Positions 25,429 through 33,719 of a DNA stretch of 64,000 nt are shown piece after piece; the stretch's first letter is position 1; each line of letters opens with the position of its first letter. The stretch is from Alkaliphilus metalliredigens QYMF (GTDB lineage: Bacteria; Bacillota; Clostridia; Peptostreptococcales; Natronincolaceae), in contig NC_009633.1 in the NCBI RefSeq assembly GCF_000016985.1, forward strand, positions 1,550,001-1,614,000, written 5' to 3'. The notes below the pieces were generated by a model. It made no database searches, was not told the DNA's origin, and was given only the letters and a program-made list of their open reading frames with translations. A program made the position numbers and the translations under genes.

Positions 25429-27138
25429 ATGAAGGTAAAGAAAACATTACTTGAGGTAAAAAATTTAGTAGTAGATTATCCCTATGGAAATGATAAAATA
25501 ACAGCAGTAAAAGATATTTCTTTTACAATAGAAGAAGGTAACATTCTAGGAATCATAGGTGAATCTGGAAGTGGTAAAACATCTATCGCTCTAGCTTTGA
25601 TGAGGCTACATGATAAGGGTGTCAGGACTGAGGGAGAAATATTCTACGATAATCAGCCACTTCATCAATTATCAGAAAAAGGATTAAATAAACATCGTTG
25701 GAAGGATATTGCCATTGTTTATCAAAATCATTTAGATATTTTAAATCCTGTCATGACGGTAAAAGAACAGATACTAGAGGCAATCAAAAAGCATTTAAAT
25801 TTATGTGAAAAGGATAGAGATCAGAAAATTAAAGAACTACTCAAAATGGTGAATTTAGAGGAACAATGGGGTCATGCTTACCCCCATCAGCTCTCTGGAG
25901 GCATGAGACAAAAAATACTAATCGCTATGGCATTAGCCTGTGACCCTAGTATACTCATTGTGGATGAACCCACCACAGCTTTGGATGCCATTGGAAAAGA
26001 AGAAATATTAGACTTGCTTGAGAGGTTACAAAAAAACAAAAAATTTGCTATGCTACTCATATCCCATGATATGTATGTGATACAGCGATTGAGTAATAAA
26101 TTGGCAGTGATGTACCAGGGTAGGATATTAGAAGAAGGGCTAACAAAGGACGTATTGGAAAACCCTAGGCATGTATATACAAGAGGATTACTAGATGCTT
26201 CATTAGATATCAATCCATATCAAGATTTGTGGGGAATCCCAGAAGGAAATCCTATTGAAAAAGAAGATGCCTGTATTTTTTATGGAAGATGTTATCAAAA
26301 AAAAGAAAGCTGTAAAGAAAAATTACCTCAATTACAATATGTATCCTTAGAAAGAAAAGTTGCCTGTAATCGGGGAGGAATTATAACACTTTTAGAGGGT
26401 AAAGGCATCAGCAAAATTTATGAGGGTCCTAAAAACCAAATAAAAGCCTGTGAAAATTGTAATATAAAGGTCCCCTCAGGAGAAGTGGTAGCCTTAATGG
26501 GACAATCAGGATCTGGCAAAACCACTTTGGGGACTATATTAAGTGGTCTATTAAAAGGGAATGGTGGAGAAGTAACTTTCGATGGGAAGTTGGTCACAGG
26601 CAACAATTTTACTAGTATAAAACAAGGCATTCAAATCATTTTTCAAGATCCCTTCTCTGCTACAAATGGAAACTTTACGGTAGAAGAAATTGTAAGGGAG
26701 CCATTAGATATTCTAAGGATAGATACAAAGGAAGAAAAAAACCGGATGGTTGTAAAAGCTTTAGAAGAAGTACAGCTTCCTATCACCAAGGATTTTTTGC
26801 AAAGAAAATGCAAAAGTTTAAGTGGTGGACAAAGGCAAAGACTTGCTATTGCGAGAGGTTTAGTGATGGAACCTAAGCTTTTGATAGCAGACGAAATTAG
26901 TTCTATGCTAGATCCTTCCACAAAGGCTAATGTCTTAAGACTATTAAAAGGATTACAAAATAAGTTTGGCTTTGCTATGCTGTACATTACCCATGATCTT
27001 GCATTAGCAAGAAAAATAAGCAATAAAGTATGCATTATGTATAAAGGAGAAATTATAGAACAAGGTAGTGCTAATCAAGTTTTTGAAAAACCACAAAGTG
27101 ATTATGGAAAAAAATTATTGCGAGGATGGAGTTCATAA
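25429..27138 (+). CDS. Fused double ATPase of the peptide/nickel ABC transporter
   Basis: A 569-residue fusion of DppD- and DppF-type ATPases. Domain 1 (residues ~5-255) has Walker A GESGSGKT, signature LSGGM and Walker B LIVDEPTTALD. A Cys-containing oligopeptide-transporter C-terminal motif (CIFYGRCYQKKESC, residues ~280-293) links to domain 2 (about 325-569) with GQSGSGKTT, LSGGQRQR and LLIADEIS. In most organisms the two are separate genes, so a single polypeptide energises this importer. It closes the riboswitch-controlled operon; a terminator lies at 27400-27434. Confidence 0.93.
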   Translation: MKVKKTLLEVKNLVVDYPYGNDKITAVKDISFTIEEGNILGIIGESGSGKTSIALALMRLHDKGVRTEGEIFYDNQPLHQLSEKGLNKHRWKDIAIVYQNHLDILNPVMTVKEQILEAIKKHLNLCEKDRDQKIKELLKMVNLEEQWGHAYPHQLSGGMRQKILIAMALACDPSILIVDEPTTALDAIGKEEILDLLERLQKNKKFAMLLISHDMYVIQRLSNKLAVMYQGRILEEGLTKDVLENPRHVYTRGLLDASLDINPYQDLWGIPEGNPIEKEDACIFYGRCYQKKESCKEKLPQLQYVSLERKVACNRGGIITLLEGKGISKIYEGPKNQIKACENCNIKVPSGEVVALMGQSGSGKTTLGTILSGLLKGNGGEVTFDGKLVTGNNFTSIKQGIQIIFQDPFSATNGNFTVEEIVREPLDILRIDTKEEKNRMVVKALEEVQLPITKDFLQRKCKSLSGGQRQRLAIARGLVMEPKLLIADEISSMLDPSTKANVLRLLKGLQNKFGFAMLYITHDLALARKISNKVCIMYKGEIIEQGSANQVFEKPQSDYGKKLLRGWSS

Positions 27139-27399
27139 ATACAACACCAATGTAGAATGGTTGGATTTCAGTTTAAACCATTGAAAAATCAGATAAATAT
27201 GATACCATAAAAACAACATAAATGAATGGAGGGTTGACTAAAAATGGGTATTTTTACGATGAGACTACGACTAGATTCTTTACGCCACTAACTTAATCGT
27301 GCTTAAAGGCTCTGCTTGTGCAGAGTATTCTGGATCTGTCTGCCTATTTTGAAGAAAATCCCTATTAATGGATACATCAATTCATATTGAAAAAATGTT
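27139..27399. other. Intergenic region after transporter operon
   Basis: No gene is visible. A small perfect hairpin (CTCTGC-TTGT-GCAGAG, about 27309-27325) is the only structure, followed by the operon terminator. Confidence 0.35.
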
Positions 27400-27434
27400 A
27401 AAGAGGGAGGGACGAATCTGCCCTCTTTTTTTTA
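27400..27434 (+). terminator. Terminator of the transporter operon
   Basis: AAAGAGGG (27400-27407) pairs with CCCTCTTT (27421-27428), continuing into a run of T. Confidence 0.8.
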
Positions 27435-27488
27435 TCTTAAAATAGAAAGAGAATAAGTCATGATGGCAGCTGTAATTGAGTAAAACAT

Positions 27489-27645
27489 TTGACATAGAGT
27501 GCGATACCCATTAATATTAGTATAGATGGATTAAAGACAAATAAGTGAGGTGTTTGATGCGCAGAGTGGTTCTTTACTATTTATATTTAGAGATATAATT
27601 TTATTTATCATAAATCAGGTGGATAGATCACCTGTTTTTATGATG
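27489..27645 (+). ncRNA. Small transcription unit: promoter, 13-codon ORF, terminator
   Basis: TTGACA (27489-27494), a 17-base spacer and TAATAT (27512-27517) make a near-consensus promoter. GTGAGGTG precedes an ATG at 27557 that opens a 13-residue frame (MRRVVLYYLYLEI, stop at 27598). A long hairpin with a T-rich 3' arm (27608-27645) ends the unit. It could be a leader peptide with attenuator, a small hydrophobic peptide gene, or a small RNA. Confidence 0.4.
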
Positions 27646-27901
27646 TCATTATTCTAAATATCTATGAAGATACTATGTCCGCTCATCAAATACTATGATA
27701 ATAAATTGAGTATATCTACTTTTATTTTCTAACTTTTAGCAAGGGAGATATATGATAAATATATATTATATAGTTTTGAGCTTAAACTGTGGACAAATAC
27801 CACGGTTTTTGTTTTTTACAAAAGGTTTTAAATCCATCGAGCTAATGGATGTGTATATTTTCATAGTGGCGGTTAAAAATACTATGAATTTGGAGGAAAG
27901 T

Positions 27902-28339
27902 ATGATGATAAGAAGGTTAAATGTAAATGAAGAAGAAATGAATAAAATTATGGAGATCTGGAAAACGTCAACCATTCAAGCACACCAGTTCATTCCTAAG
28001 GAATATTGGTTAAAAAACTATGAAATTGTAAAAGAAAAATATGTTCCAATGGCTGAAACATATGTGTGTTTAGATGAAAATGAAATAAAAGGCTTTATTA
28101 GCATAATACAAGGGGAATATATAGGTGCCTTATTTGTTGATATACATTGTCAAGCTAAGGGTATTGGTGGAGAATTGATTGAGTATGTCAAGGAAATATA
28201 TGATAGTTTAACATTAGGAGTTTACAAAGAAAACAAGAAGGCAGTTACTTTCTATGAAAAAGTTGGATTTATTAAGAAGTGTGAGAAATTAAATGAAGAA
28301 ACGAATGAATTAGAGTATATTATGAATTTTCAAAAGTAG
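27902..28339 (+). CDS. GNAT-family N-acetyltransferase
   Basis: A 145-residue acetyl-CoA-dependent acyltransferase. The N-terminal IRRLNVNEEEMNKIMEIWKTS, the central GALFVDIHCQAKGIGGELIEYVK (the acetyl-CoA-binding Q/RxxGxG/A motif) and the C-terminal VTFYEKVGFIK are typical. The frame is open back to another ATG at 27752, which also has a ribosome-binding-like AAGGGAG. The domain begins only at 27902-27905, right after GGAGGAAAG, so I use the shorter form. The closest functional relatives are YjaB-like enzymes; the substrate is unknown. Confidence 0.88.
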   Translation: MMIRRLNVNEEEMNKIMEIWKTSTIQAHQFIPKEYWLKNYEIVKEKYVPMAETYVCLDENEIKGFISIIQGEYIGALFVDIHCQAKGIGGELIEYVKEIYDSLTLGVYKENKKAVTFYEKVGFIKKCEKLNEETNELEYIMNFQK

Positions 28340-28348
28340 CAAAAATGA

Positions 28349-28387
28349 GGCAAAAGGCAGGGAGACAATCCCTGCCTTTTGCCTTTA
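28349..28387 (+). terminator. Intrinsic terminator after acetyltransferase
   Basis: A perfect 15-bp stem (28349-28363 with 28369-28383) around a GACAA loop, followed by TTTATT. Confidence 0.85.
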
Positions 28388-28490
28388 TTCTGAGTAGTAG
28401 TCCTATTAATATAATTTTTCATATTTAGTTTATTTTTACTTCAGATGTTTTGGTTATAAGATAAAAAAGATAATAAAGCAGGTGGAAATA

Positions 28491-28934
28491 ATGGACAAAA
28501 CGATTTTGGTTGTCGATGACTATATGACCAAACCTTTCAGTATCCAAGAGCTTACTTCCCGGATAAAAGCTCATTTCAGGAAGGTTGAGCGCCTGCATAA
28601 GGATTGGAATGAACGCAGTCATGATAAAGATATAAATACGCAGACAGCTACCTCTTTGCTTGTTTTAAATGATAAGACATTTGAGACCTTTTTAAATAAT
28701 CAAAAGCTGGATTTGTCAACCAAGGAATTTTAAATTATATCATTTCTTATGCATCATCCTAATCATGTTTTAACCCGTGAGCAGATATACGAAAATGTAT
28801 GGGGAGATGAATATGGAGATATAAACACTGTTACAGTGCATATCAAAAATATCCGAAAAAAGCTTGGAAGTGAATATGATTTTATTAAAACAATATGGGG
28901 TGTTGGGTATAAGTATGTTGAAGGGAAGGAGTAA
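28491..28934 (+). pseudogene. Decayed OmpR-family response regulator
   Basis: The frame starts MDKTILVVDD, a receiver-domain opening, and then jumps directly to YMTKPFSIQELTSRI, the receiver's end, so about 85 residues including the phosphoacceptor Asp are deleted. The winged-helix domain follows but is broken by an in-frame TAA after STKEF (28731-28733). The same frame resumes with HHPNHVLTREQIYENVWG and ends with GVGYKYVEGKE. Two independent lesions make this a pseudogene. It is followed by remnants of its partner kinase. Confidence 0.85.
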
Positions 28935-28937
28935 AGT

Positions 28938-29469
28938 ATGAAGTTGAAAATTAAACTTCCTTTGCTATTTTTATTGATGTTTATGCTAATTATTGCTTCT
29001 ATCGGTATATATATGTGAGAACATTTCTAATAGGAAATGTGCCTTTTACAGGAACTGAAACAAAAGAAAAATACACCGCAGAATATCAAAAAAATAGCGG
29101 ATAATGTTTCTGGACTGTATCCTGATCTGGAGGGAATCAACAAATACTTGAATCAGTTTTTTTGAAGAGGAAAATATTTCTTTGATCTTGCATAACAATG
29201 ACTTATCGGATGAAATCATATCTTATCGGAAATCACCCTATAAAAGTATGGTGACAAATTATTGGATTCCTGTAAAAATTTATGATAATCGTATAATATT
29301 CTTTTTAGAAATAGAAAGACTCATGAGCATTGAGGATACGCTGCTAAATCTGGAATATATATGGATGCTTCTTCCTCTACTTATTCTTATGATAATGTGT
29401 TTTGTATTATGGTATTATAATGGTAGACAGGAATATTTTATGGAGTATAGATTACAACAAAATAACTAA
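28938..29469 (+). pseudogene. Decayed sensor histidine kinase N-terminal part
   Basis: From ATG 28938 a hydrophobic signal/TM1 (MKLKIKLPLLFLLMFM...) runs into a stop after about 30 codons. Sensor-domain sequence continues in shifted frames (for example ENISLILHNNDLSDEIISY from about 29170), then a second membrane segment (LLPLLILMIMCFVLWYY). It ends at 29469, with no HisKA or ATPase domain. Together with the preceding pseudogene it is the debris of a two-component pair that sits just upstream of an intact one. Confidence 0.75.
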
Positions 29470-29554
29470 AATATGAAATGCTTCGTGAAAACAGATATAG
29501 AAGCTCTGTGTTAGCAAGTGAATTGAGAATACTACTTGATACAATGACGATCTG

Positions 29555-29586
29555 TTTACATTCAGTTTAAAAATATGTTGTATACT
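29555..29586 (+). promoter_or_regulatory. Direct-repeat regulator box and promoter, two-component operon
   Basis: TTTACA-TTCAG-TTTAAA (29555-29571) is an 11-base-period direct repeat of the kind bound by OmpR/PhoB regulators. Nine bases separate it from a TATACT -10 (29581-29586), so it occupies the -35 region, as in regulators that activate by contacting RNA polymerase. The same box and spacing recur at 31956 and 33535. Confidence 0.65.
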
Positions 29587-29641
29587 TTTTTTAAATAATA
29601 AGATAAAGGCGTTAAAGAATGTAGAGGAGTTGACGCGTGGG

Positions 29642-30316
29642 ATGAACAAAATATTAATTGTTGATGATGATCCGCATATTCGTGAACTGGTCAAGGTTTT
29701 GTTACGAAATGAAGGCTTTGATGTACATGAGGCGTTTGATGGAGTGGAAGCGCTTTCAAAGCTTGAGACAATAAAAGTAGACATGGTTATACTCGACGTG
29801 ATGATGCCAAACATGGATGGTTGGCAGCTATGTCGAGAACTTCGAGAACATTACGATCTTCCTTTACTCATGCTTACGGCAAAGGGAGAGACAAGCCAAA
29901 AGGTGAAAGGCTTTCAGTTGGGGACGGATGATTATCTTGTGAAGCCCTTTGAGCCCATGGAATTGGTAGTGAGGGTAAAAGCATTGCTGAAGCGCTATCA
30001 AATTATCACATCTCAGACGGTACGAATTGGAGAATTGGTTATGAACCAGAAAAATTATAAAGTGACTGTTGGTAGTGAAAGCTTTACGCTTCCTCTCAAG
30101 GAATTTGAGCTTTTGTTTAAAATGGCCAGCTACCCGGAAAAGACATTTTCTCGGGAACAGTTGATTGAGGATATATGGGGATATGACTTTGCAGGAAATG
30201 AGCGGACACTGGATGTGCATATCAACCGACTACGCCAACGTTTCCCAGAAGAAAATCATTCCTTTAAAATCAGAACGATCCGGGGATTGGGCTACCGCTT
30301 GGAGGTAAGTCCATGA
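29642..30316 (+). CDS. OmpR-family response regulator (probable regulator of the efflux regulon)
   Basis: A 224-residue regulator beginning MNKILIVDDDP. The receiver has the acidic pair DDD, the phosphoacceptor Asp52 in MVILDVMMP, the MLTAKG switch and KPFEPMEL. The winged helix shows FTLPLKEFELLFKM, DIWGYDFAGNERTLDVHINRLR and TIRGLGYRLE. I use ATG 29642; GAGGAG lies 12 bases upstream, slightly long, and a TTG at 29630 is too close to it. The stop overlaps the kinase start (ATGA). Because identical boxes lie upstream of this operon and of the acyltransferase and RND operons, it is likely the activator of all three. Confidence 0.93.
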   Translation: MNKILIVDDDPHIRELVKVLLRNEGFDVHEAFDGVEALSKLETIKVDMVILDVMMPNMDGWQLCRELREHYDLPLLMLTAKGETSQKVKGFQLGTDDYLVKPFEPMELVVRVKALLKRYQIITSQTVRIGELVMNQKNYKVTVGSESFTLPLKEFELLFKMASYPEKTFSREQLIEDIWGYDFAGNERTLDVHINRLRQRFPEENHSFKIRTIRGLGYRLEVSP

Positions 30317-31869
30317 AAAAACAAAAAATTACCAAAGCTGCCGCTGTTATCCTTTCAGGATTGACTGCTTTAATTGTATCTTTTGTTATTGCTTTTTTTT
30401 CAATCCTTATTCTTAGTCTTATAATTACTTCAATTATGGGCTATGAAATATCAGAGGAGCCTACGCTATCTTTTAAGATATTTGTCCTGCTGGCCTGGAT
30501 ATTTATTCTATTAATGGTGAAGCGGTATCCGAGAGTTAGACAGTTGTTTGGAATTGAGTTCATGAGACAGGAGACAATTGTTAGGAGTGCAATGGTAGCC
30601 ATTATAGTAACGACTGTTCTAGCAGGGTGCTTTGCTATCGCCCATGGTTTGGCTACTTTTATTTATACAATGATAGGATATCAGGCTATAGCGGCACCTG
30701 ACGCCCGATATTTTTGGAGTCTTAACTGGCTGCTTTGGCTATTTATCCTGTTTCTGATCAAGCGATTCCTGTGGGCCAAGCTGCCATTTGGAGATGAGTT
30801 TATGAATAAAGATAAAATTGTTAAGGGTGCGGCTATAACCATTACAGTAATGGTAATTGGAATAGGATGTATGGCTGTGGCTTATCTCTTTGCGTCTCTT
30901 ATTCATAGTATAGTTATGGGATATAGATATAGCGTGCCAGAGGAAGCACCTCCCTATTTTAACTTGTTCTGGTTCTGTATTTGGATACTTCTTTTACTGA
31001 TGATAAAATGGTACCTTAAGCATAGAAATATAGCAAAATATATCGATTTGTTTGCTGCAGTTATCAGAGCTTTAGAGAGTATTGCTAAAGGAAATTTCAA
31101 TGTCAGGTTGGATGATAAATTCAAGAAAGATGAATCCTTCAGTAGACTAGTAAAAAGTGTTAATATGATGGCTTCGGGTTTAGACCAAATGGAAAAAATG
31201 AGGCAGGAGTTCATTTCCAATGTATCTCATGAGATACAGTCTCCTCTTGCCTCAATCCAGGGATTTGCTCAGTTATTGCAAAATGATGAATTAAGCCCTG
31301 AGGAAAGAAAACATTATCTAAGTATCATAGAAACAGAAAGTAAGCGATTGTCCAAGTTGAGTGACAGCCTGCTGAAACTTGCTATTTTGGAATCGGATAG
31401 TATGAGGTTTGAGCCTAAAGCCTATCGGCTGGATAAGCAGTTGAGGAATTTGATCTTAGCCTGTGAACCTCAATGGAGAGAAAAAAGGATTAATATGGAG
31501 GCTTTCCTTGATGAAGTGACTATCACAGCTGATGAAGATATGATGAGTCAGGTGTGGATAAACTTAATTTACAACAGCATTAAATTCACCCCTGAGGGAG
31601 GAAGTGTTCGGGTTGATTTGAATCAGCACGGGAAAACAATAGTATGTAAGATATCTGATACGGGAATCGGTATTCCAGAGGAAGATCAAAAGCATATTTT
31701 TGAGCGCTTTTACAAGGCGGATAAATCAAGGGAGCGATCTAAAAAGGGCGGTGGGTTAGGTCTTTCAATCACTAAAAAAATAATTGACATGCATTACGGC
31801 GATATCAGTGTACAAAGTAAATCAGGTACAGGTACTACATTTACCGTATCTTTACCGATACAACGTTAG
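30313..31869 (+). CDS. Sensor histidine kinase with triplicated two-helix membrane sensor
   Basis: A 518-residue kinase. The first ~240 residues are three tandem copies of a ~75-residue module: about 6-84, 89-164 and 169-239. Each has a basic KxxK/R start, a hydrophobic helix, an IMGY/MIGY motif, a short acidic-Pro loop, and a second helix ending in Trp-rich FxLLxIKR sequence. A short HAMP-like linker (about 240-295) follows. Next come HisKA with His306 in SNVSHEIQSPLASI, and an ATPase domain (N box YNSIKFTPEGG, G1 SDTGIGIP, G2 GGGLGLSI). The loops are very short, so it probably senses within or at the membrane, for example hydrophobic drugs or lipids. Confidence 0.92.
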   Translation: MKKQKITKAAAVILSGLTALIVSFVIAFFSILILSLIITSIMGYEISEEPTLSFKIFVLLAWIFILLMVKRYPRVRQLFGIEFMRQETIVRSAMVAIIVTTVLAGCFAIAHGLATFIYTMIGYQAIAAPDARYFWSLNWLLWLFILFLIKRFLWAKLPFGDEFMNKDKIVKGAAITITVMVIGIGCMAVAYLFASLIHSIVMGYRYSVPEEAPPYFNLFWFCIWILLLLMIKWYLKHRNIAKYIDLFAAVIRALESIAKGNFNVRLDDKFKKDESFSRLVKSVNMMASGLDQMEKMRQEFISNVSHEIQSPLASIQGFAQLLQNDELSPEERKHYLSIIETESKRLSKLSDSLLKLAILESDSMRFEPKAYRLDKQLRNLILACEPQWREKRINMEAFLDEVTITADEDMMSQVWINLIYNSIKFTPEGGSVRVDLNQHGKTIVCKISDTGIGIPEEDQKHIFERFYKADKSRERSKKGGGLGLSITKKIIDMHYGDISVQSKSGTGTTFTVSLPIQR

Positions 31870-31897
31870 AAAAGAAGCAAAGGTTTAAATGAAGTAG

Positions 31898-31942
31898 AAC
31901 AACCTCACTCTCACTATGGTGAATATGGGGTTGTTTTTTTGT
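31898..31942 (+). terminator. Terminator of the two-component operon
   Basis: AACAACCTCA (31898-31907) pairs with TGGGGTTGTT and is followed by a run of T. Confidence 0.75.
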
Positions 31943-31955
31943 TTTTGTTCAGCTG

Positions 31956-31987
31956 TTTAAATTCAGTTTAAATAGCCGTGTTATTAT
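31956..31987 (+). promoter_or_regulatory. Direct-repeat regulator box and promoter, acyltransferase gene
   Basis: TTTAAA-TTCAG-TTTAAA (31956-31972), a nine-base gap and TATTAT (31982-31987). The layout is the same as the box ahead of the response regulator, located directly after the kinase terminator. Confidence 0.65.
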
Positions 31988-32018
31988 ACTATCAACAACA
32001 AACAGATGAGGTGAGAAG

Positions 32019-33299
32019 ATGAAAAATTGGTATCGTCTTGATAACGCCGCCAAGTTTTTTCCGGCGGTGACAACAAAAACAAATACCTCGGTTTTTCGTC
32101 TTTCAATGATATTAACTGAGACCGTCGATTCCGATAAGCTTCAAAAAGCTGTGGATATTGTCATAGGGCGCTTTCCCACATTGGCGGTGAAGTTGGGGAA
32201 AGGCGTCTTTTGGAACTATCTCTTCGAAAACTCAAATCGGCTAATGATACATGAGGAGATGGAATACCCCTGTGCCTTTATTGATGGTTACAGAAACAAC
32301 GGATATCTTATGAGGATTGTGTATTACAATCATCGAATTGGGCTGGAAGTCTTTCATGGGCTTACAGATGGAGGCGGCGCAATGGAGTTTTTGAAAACTT
32401 TGATATATCAGTATTTGTGGCTTGTCGGGAAAGATGTGAAGGATGAAGGATTGATATTATTGCCGGAAGGCACTCCTGATAAACTTGAAGAAGAGGACAG
32501 CTATTTACGATACTATCAACATGCCCAAGACGAAAAATTTCAGCCGCAAAAGCTGGAAAAGGCCTACTCTATAAAAGGAACGATTCTCGAGCCTTATGGC
32601 ATCAATGTAACACATGGTGTTGTCTCTGCTTCATCGTTAAATCAATATGCCAGGAAAATGGGAACCACCATAACCGGTTATGTGGCATCGGTGTTGATTC
32701 AAGCTATCTATTTAGAAGGCTCCAAACATAGAAAAATCCTGGAACCAATTACTATTGGCATACCAGTTAACTTACGGGGGATATTTCCGTCAAAAACCCT
32801 TAGAAATTTCTTTGCAGGAGTAAGTGTAAGTGTTTATGTATTACCTGAGACAAAATTCGAGGATATTGTCAAAGAAGTTACAAGGCAGATGAAAGAAAAC
32901 ATAACGAAAGAAGGTCTGTCTTTTGTGATTGCTAAGAACATCAGATACGAAAAGATGCTTGGCGCAAGATTTGTTCCGTTATTCATAAAGAATAGATTAA
33001 TCAACTATGCATTTAAAAGTTTTGAGGGCAATGCCATCACCATGAGCCTATCCAATATGGGAAACATTAAGCTCTCAAAGTCTATGGAATCACATATTGA
33101 CAAAATGGAGGCTGTTCTATACCCCAAAGGGGAGGCTTCAATGAATTGTGGCATGTGTTCCGTCAATGACAGGTTAAATATAACATTTGCAAGAAATATT
33201 GTGGAAACCGATATCATTAAACAATTTTTCGGGTTGATTTATGATCATACCGGTTTTGATATAGAAGTATATTCAAATGATTGGGGGGAGAAAAAATGA
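32019..33299 (+). CDS. Condensation/alcohol-acetyltransferase-like acyltransferase
   Basis: A 426-residue protein of the chloramphenicol-acetyltransferase-like superfamily (condensation domain / alcohol acetyltransferase). The catalytic HxxxDG motif is HGLTDGGG (residues ~111-118), in the correct first-half position. The second half has the NLRG and DFG-like structural segments in weaker form (GIPVNLRGIFPSKTLRNFF). Such enzymes transfer an acyl group from a thioester to an alcohol, amine or lipid. The substrate is unknown. A truncated zinc-ribbon gene overlaps its stop by four bases (ATGA), the usual partner arrangement for this family in Firmicutes. It has its own copy of the regulator box. 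Confidence 0.8.
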   Translation: MKNWYRLDNAAKFFPAVTTKTNTSVFRLSMILTETVDSDKLQKAVDIVIGRFPTLAVKLGKGVFWNYLFENSNRLMIHEEMEYPCAFIDGYRNNGYLMRIVYYNHRIGLEVFHGLTDGGGAMEFLKTLIYQYLWLVGKDVKDEGLILLPEGTPDKLEEEDSYLRYYQHAQDEKFQPQKLEKAYSIKGTILEPYGINVTHGVVSASSLNQYARKMGTTITGYVASVLIQAIYLEGSKHRKILEPITIGIPVNLRGIFPSKTLRNFFAGVSVSVYVLPETKFEDIVKEVTRQMKENITKEGLSFVIAKNIRYEKMLGARFVPLFIKNRLINYAFKSFEGNAITMSLSNMGNIKLSKSMESHIDKMEAVLYPKGEASMNCGMCSVNDRLNITFARNIVETDIIKQFFGLIYDHTGFDIEVYSNDWGEKK

Positions 33300-33502
33300 A
33301 TCGCTGTGGAAACTGTGGCGTTATGTTGGATAAAAGCATGACTGCTTGTCCCTTATGCCATACAAAAATCAGGGACATACAGTTATCTCCTGGACAAAAG
33401 CTTTACCCAGTTTACGACACTTCAAAACCTAAGTTTAAAAAAAGAGGCATATTGAATTTGCCAGCGTTTTTCCGTGAATGGAAGCCAATAATGCATATTT
33501 AA
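33296..33502 (+). pseudogene. Truncated zinc-ribbon protein (DUF6320-like)
   Basis: A 68-residue frame starting in an ATGA overlap with the acyltransferase gene, with GGGGGGAG as ribosome binding site. Residues 3-30 form a zinc ribbon (CGNCG ... CPLCH). The following KLYPVYDTSKPKFKKR segment matches the linker that, in DUF6320-type partners of these acyltransferases, leads into a bundle of membrane helices. Here the frame stops after EWKPIMHI, so the membrane part is missing. The truncation ends about 30 bases before the next regulator box. Confidence 0.6.
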
Positions 33503-33534
33503 GAAAAGCATGTAATTTATTCCTCTCTTTCCAG

Positions 33535-33566
33535 TTTAAATTCAGTTTACAAAACTGTTGTATGAT
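33535..33566 (+). promoter_or_regulatory. Direct-repeat regulator box and promoter, RND operon
   Basis: TTTAAA-TTCAG-TTTACA (33535-33551), nine bases, then TATGAT (33561-33566). It is the third copy of the box seen at 29555 and 31956. The transcript has a leader of about 150 bases that includes a small GACCC/GGGTC hairpin (33631-33645) and a vestigial zinc-ribbon-like frame (KDCGRKLTPCG). Confidence 0.65.
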
Positions 33567-33719
33567 TACACTCGAAAGGAGTGACAAATAGAATTGCACA
33601 TTATTATAAGGACTGCGGTAGAAAACTGACCCCTTGTGGGTCAGAATGAATATCCTACAGAATTCCAAGAAAATCTAGCTCTTTGAGTGAAACAAAATTT
33701 AAAATATGGAGGATGTAAA

